Of a stretch of 64,000 nucleotides of DNA, positions 52,561-61,203 are shown piece by piece (the stretch's first letter is position 1; each line of letters begins with the position of its first letter). The position numbers and the translations under genes were made by a program. The notes under the pieces were generated by a model that was not told where the DNA came from, searched no databases, and worked only from the letters and a program-made list of their open reading frames with translations. This stretch comes from JABAYQ01 sp042091225 (GTDB taxonomy: Bacteria; Bacteroidota; Bacteroidia; Flavobacteriales; UBA7312): the NCBI GenBank assembly GCA_042091225.1, contig JBELHW010000005.1:4474-68473 (forward strand), in the 5' to 3' direction.

Positions 52561-53127
52561 TTAATGTAAAAATTTTGTAACCTTATAAAGCACATCTTCT
52601 ACCGCTTTTTCCAGAGAATTATTTAAAATAATAGCATCAAATTTATCTTTTTTTCGCATTTCTTCTTGGGCTTTAGCCAATCTTTTTTCTATTTCTTCTA
52701 CACTTTCCGTACCTCTATTGCTTAATCTTGTTCTTAATGCTTCGACACTAGGAGGTGCTATAAAAATAGACAAAGCATTGTTGCCAAAAATTTCTTTTAG
52801 TTTTATACCTCCAACAACATCTACATCAAAAAGAACACACTTCTCTTTTTCCCAAATTCTATTTACTTCAGATTTTAAAGTACCATAAAACATGTCCTTA
52901 TAAACTTCTTCCCATTCAAAAAAAGATTCAGATTTTATTTTTTCTTTGAACTGTTCCACACTTAAAAAGTAGTAGTCACTTCCGTCTTTTTCTCCTTTTC
53001 TTGGTTTTCTACTGCAAGCAGAAATCGAGAAGGCAAGGGGTAGGTTTTCGTTAAGTAAACGCTTTACTAAGGTTGTCTTTCCTGCGCCAGAAGGGGCAGA
53101 AAATATAATTACTTTTTTATAAGACAT
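52561..53127 (-). CDS. gmk: Guanylate kinase
   Basis: Product of 188 aa, phosphorylates GMP to GDP. P-loop SAPSGAGKTTL (residues 10-20), GMP-binding SACSRKPRKGEKDGSDYYFLS, DVDVVGGIKLKE and FIAPPSVEALRTRLSNRGTES are all present. It overlaps yicC by 11 bases and is followed closely by nadD. Confidence 0.96.
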   Translation of the reverse strand: MSYKKVIIFSAPSGAGKTTLVKRLLNENLPLAFSISACSRKPRKGEKDGSDYYFLSVEQFKEKIKSESFFEWEEVYKDMFYGTLKSEVNRIWEKEKCVLFDVDVVGGIKLKEIFGNNALSIFIAPPSVEALRTRLSNRGTESVEEIEKRLAKAQEEMRKKDKFDAIILNNSLEKAVEDVLYKVTKFLH

Positions 53128-53980
53128 TTAGTATTTGTTCTTTAATTTTTTCTAATTCATCTTTCATTTGGACTACAATTTGCTGCATATTAGAATCATT
53201 AGATTTAGACCCCATTGTATTTATTTCCCTTCCAATTTCTTGACAAATGAAGCCTAGTTTTTTACCTTGAGAGCTTTCACTTTCCATATTTTCCATAAAG
53301 TACTCCAAGTGATTAGACAGCCGAACAATTTCTTCGTTAATATCTAATTTTTCAATATAAAATATAATTTCTTGTTCTAAACGATTAGGATCAACTTCTA
53401 ATTTTAAAGCATCTATTTTTTCTTTTAATCGACTTTTTATTTTTTCTATTCGTAGCTTTTCAATAGTTACAACTTCAACTAAAAGTTTTTTTATAGCATT
53501 AATTCTATCTTTAAAATCTTTATTTAATCCTTTTCCTTCATCTATTCTAAAGCTAATTAAAGAGCTTATTGCCTTATTTAAAACTTGTTCTATACTTCTC
53601 CATTCAGCATCATCAAGACTTTCTTTCTCTTGCTTTAAAACTTCTGGCATTCGCATTACGATACCCATTAGGTTTTCCTTACTTTCTATGTCACTAGAAA
53701 TGTCTTGTAGTTCTTTGTAATAATTTTTAATAAGATCTTTGTTAAAAGAAACAGGCTTTTGTATTCCAGTATATTCTACATAAACTGAAACATCAATTTT
53801 TCCTCTTTTTAGTTTCGAGCTTATTTTTTTTCTACAAATAATTTCTTTTTCTCTAAGATTCGAGGGGATTCTAAAATTCATATCGATTTGCTTACTATTT
53901 AAGCTTTTTATCTCTATGGTTACTTTTTTGTTTTCTAGATTGGCTTCGGCTTTTCCATAGCCAGTCATTGATAAAATCAT
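53117..53980 (-). CDS. YicC/YloC-family endoribonuclease
   Basis: Product of 287 aa with the family N-terminus MILSMTGYGKAEAN and C-terminus GKKLGFICQEIGREINTMGSKSNDSNMQQIVVQMKDELEKIKEQILNV, long helical middle. Members cleave small RNAs (E. coli YicC acts on RyhB). It begins the yicC-gmk-nadD run, with TACATTTG (complement of 53997-54004) upstream as a possible -7 box. Confidence 0.94.
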   Translation of the reverse strand: MILSMTGYGKAEANLENKKVTIEIKSLNSKQIDMNFRIPSNLREKEIICRKKISSKLKRGKIDVSVYVEYTGIQKPVSFNKDLIKNYYKELQDISSDIESKENLMGIVMRMPEVLKQEKESLDDAEWRSIEQVLNKAISSLISFRIDEGKGLNKDFKDRINAIKKLLVEVVTIEKLRIEKIKSRLKEKIDALKLEVDPNRLEQEIIFYIEKLDINEEIVRLSNHLEYFMENMESESSQGKKLGFICQEIGREINTMGSKSNDSNMQQIVVQMKDELEKIKEQILNVL

Positions 53981-54043
53981 CTCTATTTATTTTTTACAAA
54001 TGTAATAAATTGCTATTTGCTTCTTTTTAATGTAAAATAATTA

Positions 54044-54937
54044 TTAGTTTTTTGTTTTTCTTTCTACACTTACTAAGTATACTCCTGCAAAAATAATTAA
54101 AGAAGATATAATTTTATTAGCGTCTAGTTGATCGCTATTAAATGAAATGGCTATTATACTAGCTAAAATAGGCTGTAAGTAAATATATGTGCTAACTGTA
54201 GTCGGACTTAAGGTTCTCAAACCAATAATATTAAACAAATATGCTAAAAAGGTAGTTCCTACAACAACAAAGATTATGGCATAAATAATATTTGTTGGCA
54301 TGGTGCTCCATTCTATTTGAGAAAATTCACCAAAGCCAAAAGGAATTACAAAGATTAATCCAAAAAAGAATACCCAACTTATTACAGTCATTGTTTGGTA
54401 TTTAGCCATTAAGGGTTTAACAATTACAAGATAGACTCCATAAGAACAGGCATTTATTAATACTAGCAAATTTCCTAACGATTGAGAACTATTGAGTAAG
54501 GACAAATTTCCTCCTTCAGTAAATAACGATATAGCTCCTATTGCTCCTAAAACTATTCCACTAAGTTTACGAATAGTTACTTTTTCAGAAATCAGAAAGG
54601 CGCTTATTATCAACACAAGTATTGGATTAGTAACCATTATAACGGATGCGTTAATTGGGGTGGTCAGATTTAATCCTTCAAAAAATAACATTTGATTTAT
54701 TGCTACGCCGAATAGACCACACAACATAAGTCTTAGCATATCTTTACGCTCTATTTTTTCGAAAGCAAAAAGTGAGTAGCATAACCAAAACAGGAGTGTT
54801 GCTCCTACAACTCGCATAAAAATAAAACCTAAAGGCTCTACGTATTGAGGCATAACTGTTTTGGCTACAGTATAATTGATAGCATAAATAAGGTTTGCAC
54901 TAAATAAAGAAAGATGAGCTATTGTTTTTTTATTCAT
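54044..54937 (-). CDS. EamA/DMT-family transporter
   Basis: Product of 297 aa with ten membrane helices in two EamA repeats (about 8-138 and 155-290). Typical segments: NLIYAINYTVAKTVM, INASVIMVTNPILVLIISAFLISEKVTIRKLSGIVLGAIGAI and VVGTTFLAYLFNIIGLRTLSPTTVSTYIYLQPILASI. It exports a metabolite or drug; the substrate is unknown. Its start overlaps by eight bases the 3' end of the frameshifted ArsC-like gene. Confidence 0.9.
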   Translation of the reverse strand: MNKKTIAHLSLFSANLIYAINYTVAKTVMPQYVEPLGFIFMRVVGATLLFWLCYSLFAFEKIERKDMLRLMLCGLFGVAINQMLFFEGLNLTTPINASVIMVTNPILVLIISAFLISEKVTIRKLSGIVLGAIGAISLFTEGGNLSLLNSSQSLGNLLVLINACSYGVYLVIVKPLMAKYQTMTVISWVFFFGLIFVIPFGFGEFSQIEWSTMPTNIIYAIIFVVVGTTFLAYLFNIIGLRTLSPTTVSTYIYLQPILASIIAISFNSDQLDANKIISSLIIFAGVYLVSVERKTKN

Positions 54938-55276
54938 CTAATTTATTTTTTAAAGATTCAATAGTATTTTTACTATTGCCAATAAAAATTTGATCTTCGA
55001 ATATAAAAACAGGTCTTTTGAGGAATGTATCATCTTCTAGAATATATTTTCTATAATCTTTTTCGACTAGATTTTTTCTTTTAAATTCAGGGTGCGAAAT
55101 TTGATTGCTCTTTTGCTAAAAAGTGTTTGGTATGAGCCTGACAGGCTAGCCATATAATCAATTTGATCTTCTGTTATTTTTTCGCTTCTGATTTCTTGTT
55201 TGTTGTAAATCCAATTCACTTCTTTCAAAATTCGTTGGCATGTACTACATTTTTCTAAATGGTAGACTTTCTTCAT
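54930..55276 (-). pseudogene. ArsC/Spx-family thioredoxin-fold protein gene with a single-base frameshift
   Basis: The frame starting at 55276 reads MKKVYHLEKCSTCQRILKE with a CxxC pair (Cys 10, 13), then the family segment LSGSYQTLFSKRAIKFR, and stops at 55067. The reading continues in another frame: NLVEKDYRKYILED, then FLKRPVFIFEDQIFIGNSKNTIESL, ending at 54930, exactly the expected C-terminal half with its RPV motif. Adding one A to the six-A run (complement of 55072-55077) restores a protein of about 115 aa, the usual family length. The gene is either mutated or carries a homopolymer sequencing error; ribosomal slippage on the A-run is a remote third option. Members are arsenate-reductase-like or Spx-like. 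Confidence 0.85.
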
Positions 55277-55327
55277 AATTTCACGAAAATACGAACATAA
55301 ATTTTTAATCAAATTATATTTGATTCT

Positions 55328-55356
55328 TTTGTTTTTACACAAATTAATTAAATTTG
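55328..55356 (+). promoter_or_regulatory. Candidate promoter of the PLP-enzyme/SDR operon
   Basis: TTTG at 55328-55331, a 17-base spacer, then TAAATTTG at 55349-55356, a fair Bacteroidota -33/-7 pair 39 bases ahead of the start codon. The -7 area is itself near-palindromic (CAAATTAATTAAATTTG). Confidence 0.5.
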
Positions 55357-55395
55357 TATTACTTACTAAAAACATAAAAAATCTAGATAATTTAT

Positions 55396-56541
55396 ATGAA
55401 GTTCAACACAAAAGTAATTCATGCTGGTTTAGAACCAGATCCTACAACAGGAGCTGTTATGACTCCTATATACCAGACTTCAACTTATATTCAGAAATCT
55501 CCTGGAGATCATAAAGGCTTTGAATATTCTAGAACTGGAAATCCAACAAGAGCCGCTTTAGAAGCTAATCTTGCAGCTCTTGAAAATGCTAAATATGGAC
55601 TTTGTTTTGCTAGCGGCCTAGCTGCCATCGATGCAGTTATAAAGTTACTAAAGCCTGGAGACGAGGTTGTCTCTACTAATGATTTATATGGGGGAACATA
55701 TAGAATATTTACAAAGGTTTTTGAAAATTATGGCATAAAATTTCATTTTATAGGCATGGAAAATGCTTCTAAAATTGAAGACTATATTAATAAAAAGACA
55801 AAACTTATTTGGGTAGAAACACCAACTAACCCGACACTAAATATTGTTGATATTGAAGCAGTTGCAAAAATTTCTAAAAAGCACAATCTTATTTTGGGAG
55901 TTGACAATACTTTCGCATCTCCATATTTACAAAATCCTATTGATTTGGGTGCCGATATAGTTATGCATTCGGTTACAAAATATTTAGGTGGCCATTCCGA
56001 TGTAGTTATGGGCGCACTTATGCTAAATAATGACACTCTAGCTGAGAAATTGTTTTTCCTTCAAAATAGTTGTGGTGCTGTTCCTGGTCCTATGGATAGC
56101 TTTTTAGTTTTAAGAGGAATTAAAACACTTCATTTACGAATTCAACGCCATTGTGAAAACGGAAAAGAAATAGCTTATTTTTTAAAAAATCATCCTAAAG
56201 TAGAAAATGTGTACTGGCCCGGTTTTGAAGATCATCCTAATCATGATATTGCTAAAAAGCAAATGAAAGATTTTGGAGGAATGTTGTCTTTTTCGCTTAA
56301 AGGAAATAAGTTAGAAGACGCTTTTAAAGTTGTTTCTTCTACTCATTTTTTCACATTAGCCGAATCATTAGGTGGTGTTGAGTCTTTATGCGGACATCCT
56401 GCAAGTATGACTCATGCCGCTATTCCAAAGGAAGAAAGAGAAAAAACAGGTGTTGTAGACTCACTTATCAGACTAAGTGTTGGCGTTGAAGATATTGAAG
56501 ATTTGATTTCTGATTTAGATTTAGCATTAAAAGAAATATAA
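55396..56541 (+). CDS. Cystathionine gamma-synthase/gamma-lyase family PLP enzyme
   Basis: Product of 381 aa of the Cys/Met-metabolism gamma family. PLP Lys 195 in MHSVTKYLGGHSDVVMG, the YSRTGNPTR and NDLYGGTYR phosphate/substrate segments, WVETPTNPTLNI and VDNTFASPY are all intact; the C-terminus has ESLGGVESLCGHPASMTHA. Gamma-lyase (cysteine from cystathionine) and gamma-synthase (methionine route) cannot be separated from the sequence alone. It ends directly at the ATG of the SDR gene. Confidence 0.93.
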   Translation: MKFNTKVIHAGLEPDPTTGAVMTPIYQTSTYIQKSPGDHKGFEYSRTGNPTRAALEANLAALENAKYGLCFASGLAAIDAVIKLLKPGDEVVSTNDLYGGTYRIFTKVFENYGIKFHFIGMENASKIEDYINKKTKLIWVETPTNPTLNIVDIEAVAKISKKHNLILGVDNTFASPYLQNPIDLGADIVMHSVTKYLGGHSDVVMGALMLNNDTLAEKLFFLQNSCGAVPGPMDSFLVLRGIKTLHLRIQRHCENGKEIAYFLKNHPKVENVYWPGFEDHPNHDIAKKQMKDFGGMLSFSLKGNKLEDAFKVVSSTHFFTLAESLGGVESLCGHPASMTHAAIPKEEREKTGVVDSLIRLSVGVEDIEDLISDLDLALKEI

Positions 56542-57246
56542 ATGAATTTATTTTACATTACTGGAGCAAGTAGCGGAATTGGTTTTGCACTTGCAAATCT
56601 TTTATTGAAAGATTCCAATAATATTGTAATTGGTCTTTCTAGAAGAAATAATATTGAGCATAAAAATTACCATCATATAACACATGATTTAACATTGCCT
56701 GTTCCTGTTGGAATTTTAGAACCTTTAGATGAGACTTATAAAAAGATTGTTTTAATAAATAATGCTGGTCAAGTAGGGCCAGTAAGCTCATTGGGCAAAC
56801 ATACTTTTGAAGAAATTAATGAAAATTATTTTGTGAATCTAATTGCTCCTTCCTTACTATCTAACGATTTTATTGAAGCATATAAAAGTCATTCTGCATT
56901 AAAAATGATAATTAATGTTAGCTCAGGAGCAGCAAAATATCCCATAAAATCTTGGAGTACTTATTGTTCTTCAAAGGCTGGTTTAGATATGTTATCTTTA
57001 GTGATTCAAGAAGAAAATCCGGAGTTTAAAGTATACGCCATTGCTCCCGGAATTGTAGATACAGAAATGCAATCTGCTATAAGAAATGCTAAAAAAGAAG
57101 ACTTTCCCGATTTAGATCGATTTATAGAGTATAAAAACCAGGGTGAATTATCTGATGCTAATCAGGTAGCGAAAAAGTTTTTGAAAATAATACAAAACCC
57201 CGATTTGTTTAATGAAACTATTTGTTCGGTAAGAGATATTGATTAA
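56542..57246 (+). CDS. Short-chain dehydrogenase/reductase
   Basis: Product of 234 aa, classical SDR: cofactor motif TGASSGIGFALA (residues 8-19), NNAGQVGPV, catalytic Ser in NVSSGAAKYP and Tyr-x3-Lys in YCSSKAGLDML, followed by APGIVDTEMQ. Arg residues after the first strand (GLSRRNN) suggest NADPH. It resembles proteins annotated as benzil reductase/sepiapterin-type; the real substrate is unknown. It has no gap to the PLP-enzyme gene and is convergent with polA. Confidence 0.9.
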   Translation: MNLFYITGASSGIGFALANLLLKDSNNIVIGLSRRNNIEHKNYHHITHDLTLPVPVGILEPLDETYKKIVLINNAGQVGPVSSLGKHTFEEINENYFVNLIAPSLLSNDFIEAYKSHSALKMIINVSSGAAKYPIKSWSTYCSSKAGLDMLSLVIQEENPEFKVYAIAPGIVDTEMQSAIRNAKKEDFPDLDRFIEYKNQGELSDANQVAKKFLKIIQNPDLFNETICSVRDID

Positions 57247-57250
57247 AAAC

Positions 57251-60046
57251 TTAGTGTGCCTCAAGCCAGTTTTTGCCTGTCCCTAAGTCTACATCTAAAG
57301 GAACACTAAGTTTAACAGCTTTTTCCATTTTTTCCTTTATTAGTAATTTTATTTTTTCAAGTTCAGTAATGTCTACGTCAAAAACTAATTCGTCGTGTAC
57401 TTGCAATAACATTTTACTATTTAGGTTTGCGTTAAAAATAGCCTCCTGAACATCTATCATTGCTATTTTGATAATGTCAGCAGCTGCTCCTTGAATAGGG
57501 GCATTTATGGCATTTCTTTCAGCGTAGCCTCTAACCACAGCATTTCTAGAGTTTATGTCTTTTAAAAATCTTTTTCTTCCCATTAATGTTTCTACATATC
57601 CTGTCTCTCTAGCCACATCAATACTTTTATCCATAAACTCTTTTACTTTTGGATATTGTAAAAAATAGTTATCAATTATTTCTTTAGCATCTGTTCTTTT
57701 TATACCTAACCTTTGGGATAGTCCGAAAGCAGAGATTCCATATATTATGCCAAAATTTACCATTTTAGCATTTGATCTTTGTTCTCTACTCACTTCTGAT
57801 AAATTAACACCGTAAACTTTAGCAGCGGTAGCAGTATGAATATCTTCATTATTATTAAAGGCCGTCAACATGCCTTCATCTTGAGAAAGATGTGCCATTA
57901 AACGCAATTCAATTTGAGAGTAATCAGCAGCTAATAAAACATGATTTTCATCTTTTGCAATAAAAGCCTTTCTAACTTCTCTACCTTTTTCGCTTCGGAT
58001 TGGTATGTTTTGCAAATTAGGATTTGTAGAGCTTAATCTTCCCGTTGCAGCAATAGTTTGTTGGTAGGTAGTGTGAATTCTTTGGCTGTCTTTTTTTGCT
58101 AGATTTGGTAAAGCATCAACATAAGTAGATTTTAACTTTTGCAATTGTCTAAAATCTAAAATATCATCAATAATAGTATGCTTTCCTTTTAGTTTTAAAA
58201 GAGTTTCTTCCGAAGTAGAATATTGCCCGCTTTTGGTTTTTTTAGGTTTATCTACTAATTTCAAATGTTCGAAGAGTACTTGCCCGAGTTGCTTTGGTGA
58301 TGCCAAATTAAATGGTGCTCCTGCTATTTCTTGAACATTCATATTTAATCGACTAATTTCTTTTTCTAGTTCTAAAGAAAAGGTATTTAAAGATTCAATA
58401 TCAATTTTAATTCCTTCCATTTCCATTTGAGATAAAACAGGCACAAGCGGAAGTTCAATATTTTTAAATAACTTTTCTAAACCAGATGATTTTAATGATT
58501 TTTCAAAAATTGATTTTAATTGAAGTGTTATATCCACATCTTCACAGGCATATTGGCTTACCTTTTCAATATCAACCATTCGTAAACTTGTTTGTGAAGC
58601 TCCCTTTTTTCCAATTAGGGTTTCGATACTTATAGTTTGATAGTTTAGATAGTTTTCAGCTAGGATATCCATATTATGTCTTTGATCTGGCTCTAGCAAA
58701 TAATGAGCTATCATTGTATCAAAGTAAGGTCCATTAACTTTAAGCCCATATTTAAATAAGACCTTATAGTCATATTTTAAATTTTGAGCAATTTTTTCGA
58801 TTTCATCATTTTCAAAAAACGACTTAAACTCAGATGCTATTTCTTGTTCTTTTCCCTGCTCAACCGGCACATAAAAAGCTTCATTCTTTTTAAAAGAAAA
58901 TGAGAAGCCAACTAATTCGGCAGTGATTGGGTCTAGACCAGTTGTTTCCGTATCGAAACAAACCGACTTTTGTTGTAGTAAAGTGTTTAAGAGCTCTTTT
59001 CTTTTCATTTCATTATCGACTAATTGATAATTAGTTTTAAAGTCCTCTATGGTTTTAAAACTACTAAGCTCTGTTGTTTGTTCGCTTTGCTGAGAAAATA
59101 AGTCAAATTGATTGGTTGATACTTTTTTTGGCACATCAACTTTATCAATACTTTCTTGATTAATAGGTTCTTTGCTAAGTAATCTTTTAGCTAATGTTCG
59201 GAATTCAAGTTCTTCAAATAAGCTCGTTACTTTTTCTGAGTTAAATTTTTGAATCTTTAAATCCTTTTCAATTAATTCTACAGGGGCATCCAACAAAATT
59301 GTTGCTAATTTTTTTGACAGAATACCTTTGTCTTTATTGTTTTCAATCTTTTCTTTTAACTTTCCTTTAAGTTGATCAGTATTAGACAATAGATTTTCCA
59401 TTGTTCCATACTGAGCAAGAAATTTTTTAGCTGTTTTTTCTCCTACTCCAGGTAGTCCAGGGATATTATCTACCGAATCACCCATCATGCCAAGAAAGTC
59501 TATTACTTGACTCACTTCTGTAATTTCGAATTTTGCAAGTACTTCTTTTACTCCCCAAACTTCGGTTGGCTTCCATTTATTACCTGGCCTGTAAAGTAGA
59601 ATGTTTTCACTTACTAATTGAGCAAAATCTTTATCTGGAGTCATCATATATGTAATGAAGCCTTCTTTTTCTGCTTTTTTAGCAAGAGTACCGATAACGT
59701 CATCTGCTTCATATCCATCAGCATACAGTTTTGTAATGTTAAAAGCTTCGAGCACTCTATCAATATAAGGAAGAGCAACAGAAATACCTTCAGGCATTGC
59801 CTCTCTATTTGCCTTATATTCAGAATATTCAATATGCCTACTTGTTGCTTTAGGAGTGTCGAAAACTACAGCAATATGTGTTGGATTTTCTTTTTTAAGC
59901 ACCTCGACTAAGCTATTAACAAAGCCTAAAACTGCTGAAGTTTCTAAACCATTAGAATTTACTCTTGGATTTTTACTAAAAGCGAAGTACGATCGGTAAA
60001 TTAGAGCAAAAGCATCTATTAAAAATAGTTTTTTTATAGAACTCAT
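57251..60046 (-). CDS. polA: DNA polymerase I
   Basis: Product of 931 aa with all three domains. 5'-3' exonuclease occupies residues 1-290 (KLFLIDAFALIYRSYFAF, YEADDVIGTLAKKA, MMGDSVDNIPGLPGVGEKTA). 3'-5' proofreading exonuclease has intact acidic residues (CFDTETTGLDPI near 360, YACEDVDITLQL near 510). The polymerase (about 560-931) has LLAADYSQIELRLMAHLSQDE, RSNAKMVNFGIIYGISAFGLSQRL and LLQVHDELVFDV. It functions in repair and Okazaki-fragment processing. Monocistronic by context, divergent from a small secreted protein gene. Confidence 0.97.
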   Translation of the reverse strand: MSSIKKLFLIDAFALIYRSYFAFSKNPRVNSNGLETSAVLGFVNSLVEVLKKENPTHIAVVFDTPKATSRHIEYSEYKANREAMPEGISVALPYIDRVLEAFNITKLYADGYEADDVIGTLAKKAEKEGFITYMMTPDKDFAQLVSENILLYRPGNKWKPTEVWGVKEVLAKFEITEVSQVIDFLGMMGDSVDNIPGLPGVGEKTAKKFLAQYGTMENLLSNTDQLKGKLKEKIENNKDKGILSKKLATILLDAPVELIEKDLKIQKFNSEKVTSLFEELEFRTLAKRLLSKEPINQESIDKVDVPKKVSTNQFDLFSQQSEQTTELSSFKTIEDFKTNYQLVDNEMKRKELLNTLLQQKSVCFDTETTGLDPITAELVGFSFSFKKNEAFYVPVEQGKEQEIASEFKSFFENDEIEKIAQNLKYDYKVLFKYGLKVNGPYFDTMIAHYLLEPDQRHNMDILAENYLNYQTISIETLIGKKGASQTSLRMVDIEKVSQYACEDVDITLQLKSIFEKSLKSSGLEKLFKNIELPLVPVLSQMEMEGIKIDIESLNTFSLELEKEISRLNMNVQEIAGAPFNLASPKQLGQVLFEHLKLVDKPKKTKSGQYSTSEETLLKLKGKHTIIDDILDFRQLQKLKSTYVDALPNLAKKDSQRIHTTYQQTIAATGRLSSTNPNLQNIPIRSEKGREVRKAFIAKDENHVLLAADYSQIELRLMAHLSQDEGMLTAFNNNEDIHTATAAKVYGVNLSEVSREQRSNAKMVNFGIIYGISAFGLSQRLGIKRTDAKEIIDNYFLQYPKVKEFMDKSIDVARETGYVETLMGRKRFLKDINSRNAVVRGYAERNAINAPIQGAAADIIKIAMIDVQEAIFNANLNSKMLLQVHDELVFDVDITELEKIKLLIKEKMEKAVKLSVPLDVDLGTGKNWLEAH

Positions 60047-60094
60047 AAAATAGGATTTTCTGCAAGATACAAGATTATCATTATTTTTGTCTTT

Positions 60095-60394
60095 ATGAAT
60101 AAGATATTATTATTGCTTTTTTTATTTGTTTCATCCATACTTTTTAGTCAAAATAGAGTTGATACTTTAGAAGGATGGTGGACTATGATTGAACAAGTCC
60201 ATTATTTCGAAGATCAATCCTTATTAGAAATGGAGTTTGACGCCAGTAATGACTTATATGATATGGATATTTTATACAATGAGCTTGCTCCAGTCAAAGG
60301 GATACCGGTACAGATAACTATTATCGCAATTTTAAGAAACGAAAAACTTTTAGTCTCTCAGCTTGATGTTGTTCCTCAGGGTTGCGACGATTAG
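60095..60394 (+). CDS. Small secreted protein, unknown function
   Basis: Product of 99 aa with signal peptide (MNKILLLLFLFVSSILFS, cut before QNRVD) and an acidic beta-rich body (GWWTMIEQVHYFEDQSLLEMEFD, VQITIIAIL) ending GCDD. I do not recognise it. A TATTTTTG at 60082-60089, 6 bases ahead of the ATG, resembles a -7 box and would give an almost leaderless message. It overlaps the convergent desaturase gene by four bases. Confidence 0.6.
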   Translation: MNKILLLLFLFVSSILFSQNRVDTLEGWWTMIEQVHYFEDQSLLEMEFDASNDLYDMDILYNELAPVKGIPVQITIIAILRNEKLLVSQLDVVPQGCDD

Positions 60395-61140
60395 CTTTTG
60401 CTAATAGCAACAGGGTTTAATTTGATTAAACCTACAAAATCCATAATTCTTATAATAGGATAAATTGGGTCGATCTCATACCATTTTCTTGCAAAGTTTG
60501 CTTTCGAACCTTGTGAATGGTGGTTATTGTGGTATCCTTCTCCAAGCATAAAGATATCAAATGGCATTAGGTTTTTAGAAGTATCTTCTAATTTATAATT
60601 TGTATATCCTATTTTGTGAGCAAACCAGTTAACTACAGTTCCGTGAATTGGTCCCATTACAATATGAGCAGGAACAAATATCCACATCCATAATGCATCA
60701 GCAGGGACATACTCGCTGTAAAACCATATGTAAAATAAAGCCCATAATATTTTAACAACTAAAGATCCGGCCATTTTATCAAACCATTTCCAGTCAGGTA
60801 GGTTTTGAGTAAGAGATTCATCTACTTCTATTTCACCGCTCTGAATACCTGCGAATTTATGATAGGTTTTCACCATCAACTTCACGAAGTTACTTGAGAA
60901 TTTTGGAGAATGAGGATCTTCTTCTTTATCGGCGTGTATATGATGTAGCCTGTGTAATGCTCCATATACTTTAGGGCTCATATAAGACGATCCTTGAGTA
61001 ATAAACGAAAAAACAAAAAAGAATTTTTCTACCCATTTAGGCATAGTAAACATTTGATGAGCCGAATAACGATGATGAAAAAAAGATTGAGCAAATAAGG
61101 ATAAGTACCAATGGGCAACTATAAAGAGAAAAATTGTCAT
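60391..61140 (-). CDS. Acyl-CoA/acyl-lipid delta-9-type fatty acid desaturase
   Basis: Product of 249 aa, membrane di-iron desaturase. Three His boxes are visible: HHRYSAH (22-28), HRLHH (63-67, followed by IHADKEEDPHSP) and EGYHNNHH (near 210-217), with four hydrophobic segments between. It would put a double bond in membrane fatty acids, useful in cold sea water. It is shorter than animal enzymes but normal for bacterial ones. Same strand as the downstream-listed peptidases, 63 bases from the prolyl oligopeptidase stop. Confidence 0.93.
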   Translation of the reverse strand: MTIFLFIVAHWYLSLFAQSFFHHRYSAHQMFTMPKWVEKFFFVFSFITQGSSYMSPKVYGALHRLHHIHADKEEDPHSPKFSSNFVKLMVKTYHKFAGIQSGEIEVDESLTQNLPDWKWFDKMAGSLVVKILWALFYIWFYSEYVPADALWMWIFVPAHIVMGPIHGTVVNWFAHKIGYTNYKLEDTSKNLMPFDIFMLGEGYHNNHHSQGSKANFARKWYEIDPIYPIIRIMDFVGLIKLNPVAISKS

Positions 61141-61203
61141 TTAATTGTGTTTAATTTTAATGGTACAAATATCGGCATATTATTTTAGATATTTAGCAAG
61201 TTT

